64,000 nucleotides of DNA. It comes from Lyngbya sp. CCAP 1446/10. GTDB taxonomy: Bacteria > Cyanobacteriota > Cyanobacteriia > Cyanobacteriales > Microcoleaceae. How positions within the stretch are numbered: position 1 is the first letter of the stretch; each line of letters starts with the position of its first letter. This document shows positions 1 through 8,951 of the stretch, in pieces. Below the pieces are notes generated by a model. The model did no database searches, was not told where the DNA came from, and saw only the letters and a program-made list of their open reading frames with translations. Location: positions 1 through 64,000 of the forward strand of contig NZ_JAIGNI010000017.1 in assembly GCF_026130175.1 (NCBI RefSeq). The letters run 5' to 3'. Made by a program: the position numbers and the translations under genes.

Positions 1-2
1 GA

Positions 3-131
3 ACAGTTGAATCAATTATTAAACGAATTGGATTCAGGGTGAAAATATCAGGAGCGCAATGGAATATTGAGAGCGTTCCCTCTATCCTTTCTCTTCGCTG
101 TGCTTATCTCAACGGTCAACTTTCAATTTGA
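3..131 (+). CDS. C-terminal end of an ISKra4-like transposase (cut by window edge)
   Basis: An open frame runs in from the left edge and stops at TGA 129-131. Its last 42 residues include VESIIKRIGFRVKISGAQW and end in LRCAYLNGQLSI, which matches my memory of the C-terminus of ISKra4-family transposases. Only this tail is visible, so it cannot be told whether the element is intact. The sequence just after the stop (about 139-159, CCAAAGTGAGATGCACCCC) could be the element's terminal repeat. The overlapping frame starting at 67 is a shadow. Family assignment rests on a short stretch and is moderately sure. Confidence 0.55.
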   Translation, partial: TVESIIKRIGFRVKISGAQWNIESVPSILSLRCAYLNGQLSI

Positions 132-312
132 TGTATTTGCCAAAGTGAGATGCACCCCTCACAACGACAGAACCTTTAAAAGTTTTACTACTGGATTCAG
201 GAGTTTTAGTCATGTGTCTTTACTTGAACTCGTTCGCTTAATTGTACCCAATTGACTAGCGGATGACGAGAAAAGCAGTTTACCTCTAAAACAAGATTTT
301 CTTTAAAGCTTA

Positions 313-388
313 CAGGGTATAGCTTACAATCACATTCGTTTCGTAGCCTTCCAAGCTAACTATGCGGGTTCGATTCCCGCTGCCCGCT
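313..388 (+). pseudogene. tRNA-Gly(UCC) remnant: good 3' half, degenerate 5' half
   Basis: From 343 on, the sequence is a clean tRNA-Gly(UCC) 3' half: anticodon loop CTTCCAA (348-354), anticodon stem, T-arm GCGGG TTCGATT CCCGC (364-380) and acceptor strand TGCCCGC (381-387). The matching 5' acceptor GCGGGCA is absent. The best candidate, CAGGGTA at 313-319, pairs at only five of seven positions, and no D-arm with the usual GG can be formed. A terminator follows at once. Most likely it is the scar of an integration or insertion into a tRNA-Gly gene; a functional but unusual tRNA is less likely. Confidence 0.55.
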
Positions 389-402
389 CTTTAATTAAAT
401 TA

Positions 403-440
403 CCTCAAACCTAGGATAAATCAACGGTTTGAGGCTTTTT
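403..440 (+). terminator. Rho-independent terminator after the tRNA-Gly remnant
   Basis: CCTCAAACC (403-411) pairs perfectly with GGTTTGAGG (426-434) and is followed by CTTTTTATT. It lies 15 bases after the tRNA 3' end, so it probably belonged to the tRNA transcript. Confidence 0.75.
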
Positions 441-475
441 ATTGGCGAAAATACGGGGCTGTAGGGGGTCAGGTT

Positions 476-623
476 GAATACAAAATGACTACGAAATGAC
501 CAAATTGACTATCAAATGACTACGAAATAGTCAAATTGAGTATCAAGTGAGTATCAAATCACTACCCGATCGCCCTTTTTGAATACAATTTGGAGACAAA
601 TGAATACAAATTGAATACAAAGC
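476..623. repeat. Helically phased array of TGACTAtcAAA / GAATACAA motifs
   Basis: TGAC/TGAG/TAGT-type motifs, each followed by an AAA tract, begin at 486, 497, 506, 517, 528, 537, 548 and 559 (steps 11, 9, 11, 11, 9, 11, 11; mean about 10.4). A second set, GAATACAA and its variant GGAGACAA, begins at 581, 592, 602 and 613, with another copy at 476. The step equals one DNA turn, so A tracts and motifs face the same side. This predicts curved DNA or a protein-binding array. No gene is seen between 440 and 773. Confidence 0.6.
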
Positions 624-773
624 ATACCTGTATTGAGTTTGAGCCGTTTAGCTTTGCAAGTATCTCTACAATCACTTCTACATCTCAGCTTGTGGTGAGC
701 TGGGTGCAACAATAATTGGTTAACATAGAGTGCCCTGATTTGGCAAGATTGGCGATCGCCCTCAGCTTGAGTT

Positions 774-1490
774 ATGACTGATTCAGAATCGCATCAGTCA
801 CAAGGAGAACCCGTGAAATATTTTTCAGTAGTCATGTATTTGCTGCGGGAACGGCAACAGTTTCTCGAAGAAATTCGCGACGGTGTTAAGCTCAAATCTA
901 AAATTTTCGGTTTGTTAATTTCCAGTACCATATTTTTTGGCATTTACGGAGCAATATTAGGTGCATCTAGTACGTGGATGCAATGTCTGGTTTCCGCAAT
1001 TAAATTGCCAGCACTTTACTTACTGACGCTGATTATCTGCTTTCCCACACTGTACTTTTTTAATGTCATGTTTGGTTCAAAACGCACTTTTGAACAGTAT
1101 TTGACATTGTTGATGACATCGATGGCGATGATTAGCGTTTTGCTGTTTGGATTTGCACCTGTCAGCCTGTTTTTTCTCATCAGCAGTACCAATTACAATT
1201 TTTATCTGCTGCTCAATGTTGCTATTATGGCAATCACTGGATTTTTGGGGGTAAATTTCATTTATCAAGGAATGCACTTTCTGTCCGAACAAGATGCCGA
1301 AGGCAAAGACATCAGGCTAAATATTTTGCGGTTCTGGTTGGGACTTTATGCGTTTGTGGGCAGCCAGTTGGGATGGACTCTGAGACCGTTTTTTGGCGCG
1401 CCCGGACAAGCTTTTCAACTGTTCCGAAGTCGAGACAGCAATTTTTATATGAGTCTGTGGGATTCTATTAGGTCTCTGGCAGGATTTTAA
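774..1490 (+). CDS. Multi-pass membrane protein, Yip1-like, unknown function
   Basis: A 238-residue protein with a hydrophilic first 40 residues and then about five hydrophobic segments (roughly 43-65, 73-97, 113-137, 142-165, 182-200). The layout (cytoplasmic N-terminus, compact bundle) resembles the Yip1/DUF1282 group, but I see no diagnostic motif. The gene ends 29 bp before the next ORF, itself a membrane protein, so the two are probably co-transcribed. No role can be given from sequence. Confidence 0.75.
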   Translation: MTDSESHQSQGEPVKYFSVVMYLLRERQQFLEEIRDGVKLKSKIFGLLISSTIFFGIYGAILGASSTWMQCLVSAIKLPALYLLTLIICFPTLYFFNVMFGSKRTFEQYLTLLMTSMAMISVLLFGFAPVSLFFLISSTNYNFYLLLNVAIMAITGFLGVNFIYQGMHFLSEQDAEGKDIRLNILRFWLGLYAFVGSQLGWTLRPFFGAPGQAFQLFRSRDSNFYMSLWDSIRSLAGF

Positions 1491-1519
1491 TTCATGCCAA
1501 TTTAAGGAGATTTGGAAGA

Positions 1520-2230
1520 GTGATACAAGCGGATTTGGATGGGTTAAGAATTCCTGAAAAGGAGTTGGAAGATTTGAGCGGAATAGCTGTGAGCGACGGG
1601 TTTTCAGGGAATTTTTATCGACCTGCTACACTCCGGGACGGCAAAAAGCTGTTTGCTTTTTTGTTGCATGAGTTGCTGATATTTTGTGTGACCCTTGTTG
1701 TGTCGCTCCCTGTGGCTTTGCTGGTCAACAAACATGAAGTTAGTTCAGTTAGCGATGCTGAGATATTGGTTCGGGTTTTACAAATAACTTTGGGTTTGTC
1801 GCTGGCGATTACTGTTGCTTGGAATGTCTATCAATGGGTGAAAGCAAAGCCTTTAGAAACGTTGGCGAGTCTGCTGGATGAAGTTGAGAAGTATCATGAG
1901 GTGATTCAGGCTTTAGATATTATCGATCGCCTAACGGCTGCGGGCAATTTACAAGCCAATTTAATTAATCGACAAGATGCAATTGAAGCCTTACAAATCA
2001 CTAAAGAAAGTTTGGTTTGTGCTTTAAAAACAGAGAGGATTCTGCGGGAAAATCAGCAATTTATCGGTCGCCGTTACGAGTTATTTGCTAATATTGAAAG
2101 TAATTTGGCGGCTTTGATGGCATTGGATGTCAGCGATCGGGCGTCTGAATACGGGCGGTTACTAAATGAGGCTTTGGAGATTGGGATGAGCGTGCACAAA
2201 GAGGTAAAAAAGTTGCAGAATGGCAAGTGA
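1520..2230 (+). CDS. Two-TM membrane protein with long soluble tail, unknown function
   Basis: A GTG start at 1520 is preceded by AAGGAG (1505-1510). The 236-residue product has a soluble N-terminus (1-45), two hydrophobic helices (about 48-70 and 85-108), then a helical, charged C-terminal half (115-236) likely on the cytoplasmic side. I do not recognise the family. Position 29 bp after a membrane-protein gene on the same strand suggests one operon and perhaps one membrane complex. Confidence 0.75.
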   Translation: MIQADLDGLRIPEKELEDLSGIAVSDGFSGNFYRPATLRDGKKLFAFLLHELLIFCVTLVVSLPVALLVNKHEVSSVSDAEILVRVLQITLGLSLAITVAWNVYQWVKAKPLETLASLLDEVEKYHEVIQALDIIDRLTAAGNLQANLINRQDAIEALQITKESLVCALKTERILRENQQFIGRRYELFANIESNLAALMALDVSDRASEYGRLLNEALEIGMSVHKEVKKLQNGK

Positions 2231-2284
2231 TACCATTTGAGATTTGAGATTTGAGATTGCAATGGCTGATGAATTAAGTTTTGT

Positions 2285-2343
2285 AGGGTGCGTCGCCATA
2301 AACAATCCCTAAATTCACTCAATAATCTGACGGCGACGCACCT
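2285..2343. terminator. Imperfect hairpin between convergent genes
   Basis: AGGGTGCGTCGCC (2285-2297) can pair with GGCGACGCACCT (2332-2343) across a 34-base loop. It sits between the end of the 1520-2230 gene and the end of mutS, which converge, so it may stop both transcripts. It has no T tract and may equally be a dispersed repeat. A short GATTTGA direct repeat lies just before it (2238-2259). Confidence 0.4.
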
Positions 2344-2363
2344 AGACAAATGCTATTAAAACT

Positions 2364-4991
2364 TTAATCGTCAAAGATATCTAACTGTTCGCCCTCAGAC
2401 TCTTTTTTGCCATCTTTCTTAACACCTTTCCGCAGCCCGATCGCAATTTTGCTATGTTTCTCAATCTGCTTCATCACCTGTCTCGCCCTGTCAATCACCG
2501 ACGGCGGTAAACCAGCCAACCTCCCCGCTTCAATTCCATAAGACTTATCAGCACCGCCGGGGTGAACTTCGTGCAAAAATACGATTTGATCCGGCAATTC
2601 CTTCACAGTCACCTGATAATTTGCCACATTATCCAAAATCGAAGCTAACTCGTTCAATTCGTGATAGTGAGTCGCAAAAATCGTCCGCGCCCGAATCTCG
2701 CTGGCTAAATATTCTGCTACAGACCAAGCAATCGAAAGCCCGTCAAACGTCGCCGTTCCCCTGCCAATTTCATCCAACAACACCAATGATTGCGGCGTGG
2801 CGTGATTGAGAATATTGGCAGTTTCGTTCATTTCCACCATAAACGTAGATTGACCTGTTGCCAAATCATCCACGGCGCCAACACGGGTAAAAATGCGATC
2901 GCAAATTCCCAAAGTCGCAGCTTTCGCAGGCACAAAACTGCCCATTTGCGCCATTAACTGAATCAAACCCACCTGCCGCAAATAACAACTTTTCCCGCTA
3001 GCATTCGGGCCAGTTAAAATAATTAAATCCGGGCGATTTAGCGCTGCTTCCCGACCCAAAAAAGCCGAATTCGGCACAAAAAATCCCGGTGGTAAAGACT
3101 TTGCTACCACCGGATGACAACCTTCAATAATTTTAATTTCCCGACTTTCAACCATAGTCGGGCGACAGTAATCTTGATAAACCGCTACTTCCGCCAAACC
3201 ACACAAAACATCGGCCGCCGCCACCGCGCGAGAAACGTTGCGAATAATTTCCGCGTGCTCTCCTACCTCCGATCGCAATTTCGCAAAAATATCGTATTCC
3301 AACTGATTTAAATCTTCCCGCGCTGTCAGAATTCGCACTTCCCTTTCTTTTAATTCTTCAGTGCTGTAGCGTTCTTCATTGGTGAGAGTTTGCTTGCGGG
3401 TGTAGTCGTTCGGTACTTGGTCAATTTTAGATTTTGTAATACTGATGTAATAGCCGAAAGCTTTATTGTAGCCTACTTTTAAATTAGAAATTCCGGTGCG
3501 TTTCCGTTCGTTAGCTTCTAAATTGGCAATCCATTCTTGGTCTCCTGATGCAGTTTGGCGCATTTCATCAAGCATTACATTGATTCCCGATCGAATCAAA
3601 CCTCCTTCTTTTAAATGAATCGGCGGTTCGTCAACTAAATGAGTGTGAATTTGAGTTGCTAATTCTTCGAGAAGTGGCGGGACAATTTGCAGCGCTTTCA
3701 AATAGGGCGATCGCCCTTGAGTTGCGATCGAGGCTAATTCCGGCAATTTCGAGAGAGAATCTGCTAAAGCGACCAAATCCCGCGCGCTAGCTGTTCCAGA
3801 ACCGGCACGGCCAGTCAGTCTTTCGATGTCGTAAATTTGGCGGAGTAACTGCTGCAAATCTTGGCGCAGCGGATTGTTTTCTACTAATTCTTGAATCGTA
3901 TCGTGGCGGGCGCAAATGCCTTTAATGTTGAGCAAAGGCTGCATCGCCCAGCGGCGCAAAGCCCGGCCTCCCATTGCGGTGCTGGTTTTGTCGATCGCCC
4001 ACAGCAGCGAACCGTGAAACACCCCATCTCTGACGGTTTGAGTAATTTCGAGATTGCGCCTGGTTTGGTAGTCGAGTGTGAGAAAGTCGGTGAGAGTATA
4101 AGTGTGCAATCTTTGCAGAGCAACTGCTTTTTCTTTTTGAGTTTCTTCAAGATATTGCAGCAAACCGCCCGCAGCGCGCACTGCGAGGGAAAGATGTCCG
4201 CATCCCATGCCTTCGAGCGATCGCACTTTGAACTTTTGCAGGATTCTCTGTTTGGCTTCGGACAAACTAAACGGGATTTGCGATCGCAAAGAATAGCAAA
4301 ACGAAGTCGGCAAACAATCGGGTAAATGCTCGGATTTCTCTCCTGGCCTCAACATCGTCACCAAATCCGGCGCATTAGTTGGTACCAAGACTTCCGAAGG
4401 CTGCAATCGCAGCAATTCTAGAGTTAATTGTTCTAAACTGTCCGCTTGAGTAGTGACGAATTCTCCCGTAGAAATATCAGTATAAGCCAATCCCCAATGG
4501 ACTCCAGCGATGACGACTGCTGCTAAAAAGTTATTTTGTCGGGGTTTGAGCATTCCGTCGTCTGTCAAGGTTCCGGGAGTGAGAATGCGGGTGATTTCGC
4601 GCTTGACTTGGCGGCCTTCGCGGGCGGCGATCGAGGCATCTTCAACTTGGTCGCAAACTACTACAGCATAGCCTTTTTCTACTAACTGAGAACTGTAGCG
4701 ATCGAGGGCGTGGTGTGGCACTCCTGTCATCGGCACTCGACCGATTTCTTTGCCGCTTTCTTTGCTAGTACAAACCAGTTCTAATTCCCGCGAAATTGTC
4801 ACGGCATCTTGAAAAAAACACTCGAAGAAATCTCCGACTCTAAACAATAAAAGTGCGTGCGGATACTGTTCTTTCACTTCCACATACCGCTGCATCATCG
4901 GAGTCAGCTTGGTGAATTCTAGTAGGCGGTGGTCGGCATTGGGGATGTTGGCTTGACTGGGGTCTGTTGGGGTAGATGCAGTGTAAGGCAT
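2364..4991 (-). CDS. mutS: DNA mismatch repair protein MutS
   Basis: MutS binds mispaired or looped bases and, with ATP, starts mismatch repair. Visible marks: the mismatch-contacting F-x-E in [10 protein letters not shown] near residue 54, the Walker A loop GPNASGKS near residue 660, the D-E-IGRGTAT Walker B region, and TFATHYHEL. Length (875 aa) fits the full MutS I family with all domains. An in-frame TTG lies 33 bases upstream, but I prefer the ATG at 4989-4991 because the typical MPYTAST-type N-terminus begins there; the ribosome site is weak at both. The gene converges on the membrane-protein operon. The C-terminal tail is acidic ([10 protein letters not shown]). Confidence 0.97.
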   Translation of the reverse strand: MPYTASTPTDPSQANIPNADHRLLEFTKLTPMMQRYVEVKEQYPHALLLFRVGDFFECFFQDAVTISRELELVCTSKESGKEIGRVPMTGVPHHALDRYSSQLVEKGYAVVVCDQVEDASIAAREGRQVKREITRILTPGTLTDDGMLKPRQNNFLAAVVIAGVHWGLAYTDISTGEFVTTQADSLEQLTLELLRLQPSEVLVPTNAPDLVTMLRPGEKSEHLPDCLPTSFCYSLRSQIPFSLSEAKQRILQKFKVRSLEGMGCGHLSLAVRAAGGLLQYLEETQKEKAVALQRLHTYTLTDFLTLDYQTRRNLEITQTVRDGVFHGSLLWAIDKTSTAMGGRALRRWAMQPLLNIKGICARHDTIQELVENNPLRQDLQQLLRQIYDIERLTGRAGSGTASARDLVALADSLSKLPELASIATQGRSPYLKALQIVPPLLEELATQIHTHLVDEPPIHLKEGGLIRSGINVMLDEMRQTASGDQEWIANLEANERKRTGISNLKVGYNKAFGYYISITKSKIDQVPNDYTRKQTLTNEERYSTEELKEREVRILTAREDLNQLEYDIFAKLRSEVGEHAEIIRNVSRAVAAADVLCGLAEVAVYQDYCRPTMVESREIKIIEGCHPVVAKSLPPGFFVPNSAFLGREAALNRPDLIILTGPNASGKSCYLRQVGLIQLMAQMGSFVPAKAATLGICDRIFTRVGAVDDLATGQSTFMVEMNETANILNHATPQSLVLLDEIGRGTATFDGLSIAWSVAEYLASEIRARTIFATHYHELNELASILDNVANYQVTVKELPDQIVFLHEVHPGGADKSYGIEAGRLAGLPPSVIDRARQVMKQIEKHSKIAIGLRKGVKKDGKKESEGEQLDIFDD

Positions 4992-5076
4992 AAAAGGCGA
5001 TCGATAAATTTTTATCTTTAACAATTTTACCGCAAGCTCGGCTTTGAGGTATAGCTAATGATACAGTATTTGACAA

Positions 5077-5473
5077 TTAATCTTCCTGAAGCAGGGTGCG
5101 TGATGCTCAATTTTTAGGGCGAGTATTGAGCGATCCGAAAGTCAGACACCTACTTAATCATCGCTCAACCCCCTTTTTATTGAAAAATTTTAGGTAATAA
5201 ATTATCTAATGTGAGCTAATTAACGACATTTCGTGAGAATTAATGGTAGTTTCGTTATTGAATCTGACCATTGTTCTCTTAACTTGCGATCGGCAATTTG
5301 CAGAAAATAAGTGTAAAGCTCTGTGTTTTCTGCTTCTCTAAATAAGAATTTTGTTTGCTATGGATAAAACAGCCTAAAGATAGATTTATAAATAATACCT
5401 AAGATAGAGACATCTAAGATTCAATCGATTTAAAATGAAAGTTGAATTGGCATTCATTATTCAATAAAAAACA
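5077..5473. other. Intergenic region, no gene seen
   Basis: About 400 bp of AT-rich DNA between the divergent mutS and the small gene at 5474. It must hold the promoters of both. I found no ORF with coding character, no tRNA and no clear riboswitch. Confidence 0.5.
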
Positions 5474-5689
5474 ATGCTTTTACAAGAAAAAGAATCCGGC
5501 GACTTGGTAGAAATTATCGATATCGAGACTTTAATCAGCCCTGCCAAAAATCATGTATCGGGCAGAATTCAAGCTGGTGAAGAAGAGCAAGACCCGGCAA
5601 ATTTTGATAAGGATAAATTGGTTTTTCCGTCCGGCGAAGTTCTGCCGCGCTGCTGGATTGACGAAAATTATAAAACTAAAGGTTTGTAG
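5474..5689 (+). CDS. Small conserved cyanobacterial acidic protein
   Basis: A 71-residue acidic protein without signal peptide or membrane helix. The pattern (EKESGDLVEIIDIETL near the start, GRIQAGEEEQDP in the middle, FPSGEVLPRCW near the end) looks like a family of short proteins common in cyanobacteria, whose function I do not know. It stands alone, divergent from mutS, and its 3' end runs into a dispersed repeat. The start ATG has only a weak ribosome site. Confidence 0.65.
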   Translation: MLLQEKESGDLVEIIDIETLISPAKNHVSGRIQAGEEEQDPANFDKDKLVFPSGEVLPRCWIDENYKTKGL

Positions 5690-5862
5690 TAGGGACTTCA
5701 GTCCTCGATTGACTCATTAAGTAATTCAGGACTCAAGTCCGAACGCTCAAACCTAAGAGAGGACTAAAGTCCTTACTAAAAACCACAGGTTCGTAGTAGG
5801 GACTTCAGTCCCTAATTGACTAATTAAGTAATTTAGGACTAAATTCTGAATGCTCAAACCAA
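5682..5862. repeat. Two tandem copies of the GGTTCGTAGT..GGACT palindromic repeat
   Basis: Copy 1 (5682-5757) and copy 2 (5789-5862) each open with GGTT(T/C)GTAGTAGGGACTT and close with GCTCAAACC, with internal AGTCC/GGACT inverted motifs. The first copy overlaps the end of the upstream small gene. The same family recurs at 9614, 10832, 17210 and 17744. Confidence 0.75.
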
Positions 5863-5908
5863 ACTGAAAGACTAACGATTATATTTGCGGTAAGAATAAA
5901 AATGGCGA

Positions 5909-7063
5909 TTAATTGTTAACTATTCGATCGACTTGATGCGCTTCTGTGATGTCTGGAATATCCAGACGCTCGGCTAATTTGCGAATCACGGCTTCTGGTA
6001 CAGGTGCGTTGCGGGAACTGTTGCGGCGCAATACTTCCTCCAAGGGAACTTCGAGATAAACAATCCGAATTCGCGCGTTGTAAGCAGCAAATAAATCAAT
6101 TAACTGCTGCCGCATTTGTTTGCTTGTATTGGTGGCATTCCACACAAAAGAAGTTCTCGATCGCAAATATTCCTTAGCTCTTTGTTTTGCTTTGTCTAGA
6201 ATAGCACTCTGGTTTTTTTCTGGGGATATATTCATCTCCAACCTCAGCGCATCCAAGGAAATTACGGGCAAACTTGGCAGGTTTTCTTTGATCCAATAAT
6301 CTTTGCCACTTCCGGGCAATCCCGACATCAAAACAACTTCGCATTTGGTATCATCAAACATTTCAGCATCGGGATTGCCGTTATCTTTGCGGAAGTAGAT
6401 AAATCGGCTGTGTGCTGAGGGGAATTGTCGGGGAGAATTCAAGCAATTATTTTCTTGACAAAACTCCCGAAATAGTTCTATTTTATCCAGGATTTCTTGT
6501 CTGTCGCTACACTCGCGGCCGCGCACGTCGGCTTCGGCTAAAAGTGCGAGGAAATCGCAGCGAACAACTTGACTGGCTTTAATTACAGACTGCTGTGGGT
6601 TGGGTTTGTCGAGTAGCCAGATGGGTAAACTGCCGAATTGGACGATCGCGCAAACAGTCTCCCGAATGCTAAACTGCACCGGCGGGTCGAATTGAGATAA
6701 AATTTGTCTGACCATCCTCGCACCTTGACGGGCGTGACCTTTTGAGCTAATTCTCCCATTTTCTTCTATCTTGGTAAAAGCCGGTTTTGCGACATCGTGC
6801 AGCAAAGCCGCAGCAAACAGCATTGAACGTTCTTGGACGCCAAGCTGCCGCCAATTCAGGGAAGAGATTAAGGCTTCGCAGACCATTTTGGTGTGAATTA
6901 AGACATCTCCTTCAGCGTGATAAATCGGGTCTTGCTGACATCCTTCTAAGTTTTGAATCCAGTCAAAATGATTTTGAATGCTTCCCCAATCTAGGAACCA
7001 ATCGGGCGGTTCAGGACAAAAGGGAAAAGTCCAAGTTTGGGATTGTGAGAATAAAGTAGTCAT
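5909..7063 (-). CDS. HD-domain phosphoesterase / polynucleotide kinase fusion (HD-Pnk)
   Basis: A 384-residue end-healing enzyme. Residues about 45-190 form an HD domain (H57, HD at 89-90, KGH at 108-110, D179 region), expected to remove 2',3'-cyclic or 3' phosphates. Residues about 240-384 form a P-loop kinase (GLPGSGKD at 248-255; ISLDALR; a late RRNSSRN arginine-rich lid) expected to phosphorylate 5'-OH ends. This order matches the known Runella slithyformis HD-Pnk enzyme. The P-loop ends in Asp where most kinases have Ser/Thr. Downstream of, and on the same strand as, an RNA ligase gene, so healing and sealing are encoded together. Confidence 0.85.
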   Translation of the reverse strand: MTTLFSQSQTWTFPFCPEPPDWFLDWGSIQNHFDWIQNLEGCQQDPIYHAEGDVLIHTKMVCEALISSLNWRQLGVQERSMLFAAALLHDVAKPAFTKIEENGRISSKGHARQGARMVRQILSQFDPPVQFSIRETVCAIVQFGSLPIWLLDKPNPQQSVIKASQVVRCDFLALLAEADVRGRECSDRQEILDKIELFREFCQENNCLNSPRQFPSAHSRFIYFRKDNGNPDAEMFDDTKCEVVLMSGLPGSGKDYWIKENLPSLPVISLDALRLEMNISPEKNQSAILDKAKQRAKEYLRSRTSFVWNATNTSKQMRQQLIDLFAAYNARIRIVYLEVPLEEVLRRNSSRNAPVPEAVIRKLAERLDIPDITEAHQVDRIVNN

Positions 7064-7097
7064 GGTTTTACCTGTTTGTTAATATTGTAATTTCTTA

Positions 7098-7150
7098 GTC
7101 CGCGGAGGCGGATATTGTTTGTATAGTCGCGGTTTCAACCGCCGACTCTC
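7098..7150. repeat. Dispersed repeat (CCGCGGAGGCGGA / GCGGTTTCAACCGC family)
   Basis: Contains TCCGCGGAGGCGGATA, TTTGTATAGTCGCGGT and TTTCAACCGC. The same words recur at 28270, 47930-48075, 48345-48530 and 62041. Here the repeat lies between the RNA ligase gene and the HD-Pnk gene. Confidence 0.7.
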
Positions 7151-7169
7151 AACGGACTATTAGGAGTCT

Positions 7170-7973
7170 TCAACTAAAATTAAATAAATCTGCGCCGGGA
7201 CACAAAATATTAGGTACAATGGGACGATTCAGCCAATGTCCTTCGGCATTTTTAATAGCAGTCAAAAAGCTAGCGCGCACGTACTTATAACGCGCCTTGA
7301 CAATTCCATTTTCTTCGATTTTAATATACAAGCCCTCCATAAAATCGCTCTGATCGGTCTCCTTCAAACACCGCTCTTCATCTAATCCTAATTGCCGGCA
7401 TTGCAAGCGTAACCGATTCAAATGTCCGGGTTCAATAAAATTAGATTTTTCCATAAACTGCATCATTTGCTTGGGCGATTTTAGCACTCCCGAAAACAGC
7501 ACTGGAACTGACATTAACGGCAGTCCGCTTAACAACTTGCAGCGGGCTTCTGTACTCAAAAATTGACGATTTTCTAAGTCCAGCACATCGTATTCCATAA
7601 AATAATGCGGCAAAAAATCATAAAAAACCGTGTGTTTGGCATAAAGCCATTCGCCGTACAGAATATAGCGATTTCCCAGCACTTCTCCCAGCACTCCGCT
7701 GAGACTGAAAGCCCACTGTTTGAACAAATTAAAATGTTTTTCTCTGGGCCCGCCGGTGAGATAGTGGCCACGACTTTGCAGCAGCATTTGTCCGTCTGGG
7801 GCGAAGCTGATGCCTGTATTTGCGCCGTCTACCTTTTCTTCGATGATTAAAGGGCGATCGGCAATAGCGCTAAACGGCACGCTGTCGAGGTCTTCATCAC
7901 CCGGCTGGAAACGCGAACCTTCGATGTGATAAGTTCTAGGATATTTCACAATTTCCACCATCAGCTTACCCAT
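7170..7973 (-). CDS. ATP-dependent RNA ligase family protein
   Basis: A 267-residue nucleotidyltransferase-fold ligase. Motif I is EEKVDGANTG with the expected AMP-accepting Lys at 47; Arg68 follows in QSRGHY; motif III is YGEWLYAKHTVFYD (106-119) with MEYDVLD after it; motif IV is EGLYIKIEE; motif V is KARYKYVR. It should join RNA ends prepared by the HD-Pnk protein encoded 106 bp downstream. I place the start at ATG 7971-7973; an in-frame ATG four codons later is possible. The upstream side is a heptanucleotide repeat. The substrate, perhaps a tRNA nicked by a toxin, cannot be read from sequence. Confidence 0.87.
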   Translation of the reverse strand: MGKLMVEIVKYPRTYHIEGSRFQPGDEDLDSVPFSAIADRPLIIEEKVDGANTGISFAPDGQMLLQSRGHYLTGGPREKHFNLFKQWAFSLSGVLGEVLGNRYILYGEWLYAKHTVFYDFLPHYFMEYDVLDLENRQFLSTEARCKLLSGLPLMSVPVLFSGVLKSPKQMMQFMEKSNFIEPGHLNRLRLQCRQLGLDEERCLKETDQSDFMEGLYIKIEENGIVKARYKYVRASFLTAIKNAEGHWLNRPIVPNILCPGADLFNFS

Positions 7974-8011
7974 CCATTTTATATTTTATATTTTATATTT
8001 TATATTTTAGA
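7974..8011. repeat. Heptanucleotide tandem repeat TATTTTA
   Basis: About five units of a 7-base TATTTTA repeat lie directly upstream of the RNA ligase start. The divergent ligase and prohibitin genes share this 66-bp gap, so repeat length could affect their promoters. Confidence 0.75.
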
Positions 8012-8066
8012 GGCTATCCAATCCATTTAACCATTATAATTGAATTATCACAAAGGAGCATATATT

Positions 8067-8936
8067 TTGAAATCTCAAAATTTCCAGAGCATATCATCAG
8101 CAATCGCTGGGATTCTATTAGTAGTCGCGATACTCCTCGGCTTTAACTCTTTTGTTGTCATCAATCCGGGTGAAGCAGGGGTGGTCAGCGTTTTGGGGAA
8201 AGCCACAGATGGAGCATTGTTAGAGGGATTTCACCTCAGACCCCCGTTGATATCCAAGGTAGATATATACGATGTAACAGTGCAAAAGTTTGAAGTTCCC
8301 GCCCAAAGTGCTACTAAAGACCTTCAGGATTTAAATGCTAGTTTTGCGATCAACTTTCGCCTCGATCCTACGAGAATTGTTGATGTCAGAAGGACTCAAG
8401 GAACCTTGGAGAATATAGTCTCAAAGATTATTGCTCCTCAGACGCAAGAAGCGTTTAAAACAGCGGCTGCACTGAGAACGGCTGAACAATCTATCACTCA
8501 AAGAAGCGAACTGAAAAAAGACTTTGATGCTGCACTGAAGGAACGGCTGTCAAAATATGATGTAATCGTGCTTGATACCAGCGTTGTCAACATTCGATTC
8601 TCGACAGATTTTGCCAAAGCAGTTGAAGAGAAACAGGTTGCTGAACAGCGGGCGCAAAGGGCTGTTTATGTTGCTCAGGAAGCAGAACAACAGGCTCAAG
8701 CTGACATTAACCGCGCTCAAGGTAGGGCAGAAGCTCAAAGACTTTTGGCGGAAACTTTGAAAGCTCAGGGCGGCGATTTGGTGCTGCAAAAAGAGGCGAT
8801 TGAAGCTTGGAGAAGCGGCGGTGCTCAGATGCCAAAAGTGCTGGTTATGGGCGCAGGTTCAAGTCGGGTTCCTTTCATTTTTAATATGAATGATATGCAG
8901 GAAGAGCCCGCTCGCAAAACAGTGACTAACAATTAA
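8067..8936 (+). CDS. Prohibitin / SPFH (Band 7) family membrane protein
   Basis: Prohibitin-like proteins form membrane-anchored rings linked to membrane quality control. Here a single N-terminal helix (about residues 10-30, ISSAIAGILLVVAILLGF) precedes the SPFH domain (about 30-190) and an Ala/Glu/Gln-rich coiled coil (about 195-240, VAEQRAQRAVYVAQEAEQQ). I chose TTG at 8067-8069 as start because AAGGAG (8053-8058) lies eight bases before it; an earlier TTG at 8040 would place that site inside the gene. Length 289 aa is normal for the family. It appears monocistronic. Confidence 0.9.
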   Translation: MKSQNFQSISSAIAGILLVVAILLGFNSFVVINPGEAGVVSVLGKATDGALLEGFHLRPPLISKVDIYDVTVQKFEVPAQSATKDLQDLNASFAINFRLDPTRIVDVRRTQGTLENIVSKIIAPQTQEAFKTAAALRTAEQSITQRSELKKDFDAALKERLSKYDVIVLDTSVVNIRFSTDFAKAVEEKQVAEQRAQRAVYVAQEAEQQAQADINRAQGRAEAQRLLAETLKAQGGDLVLQKEAIEAWRSGGAQMPKVLVMGAGSSRVPFIFNMNDMQEEPARKTVTNN

Positions 8937-8951
8937 AATCGGACTGACGCC

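Noticed and set aside
67-255. 62-residue frame with a signal-like start
   Set aside because: It overlaps the better-supported transposase end in another frame and has no ribosome site or family character.
3891-4325. 144-residue plus-strand frame
   Set aside because: Antisense shadow of mutS.
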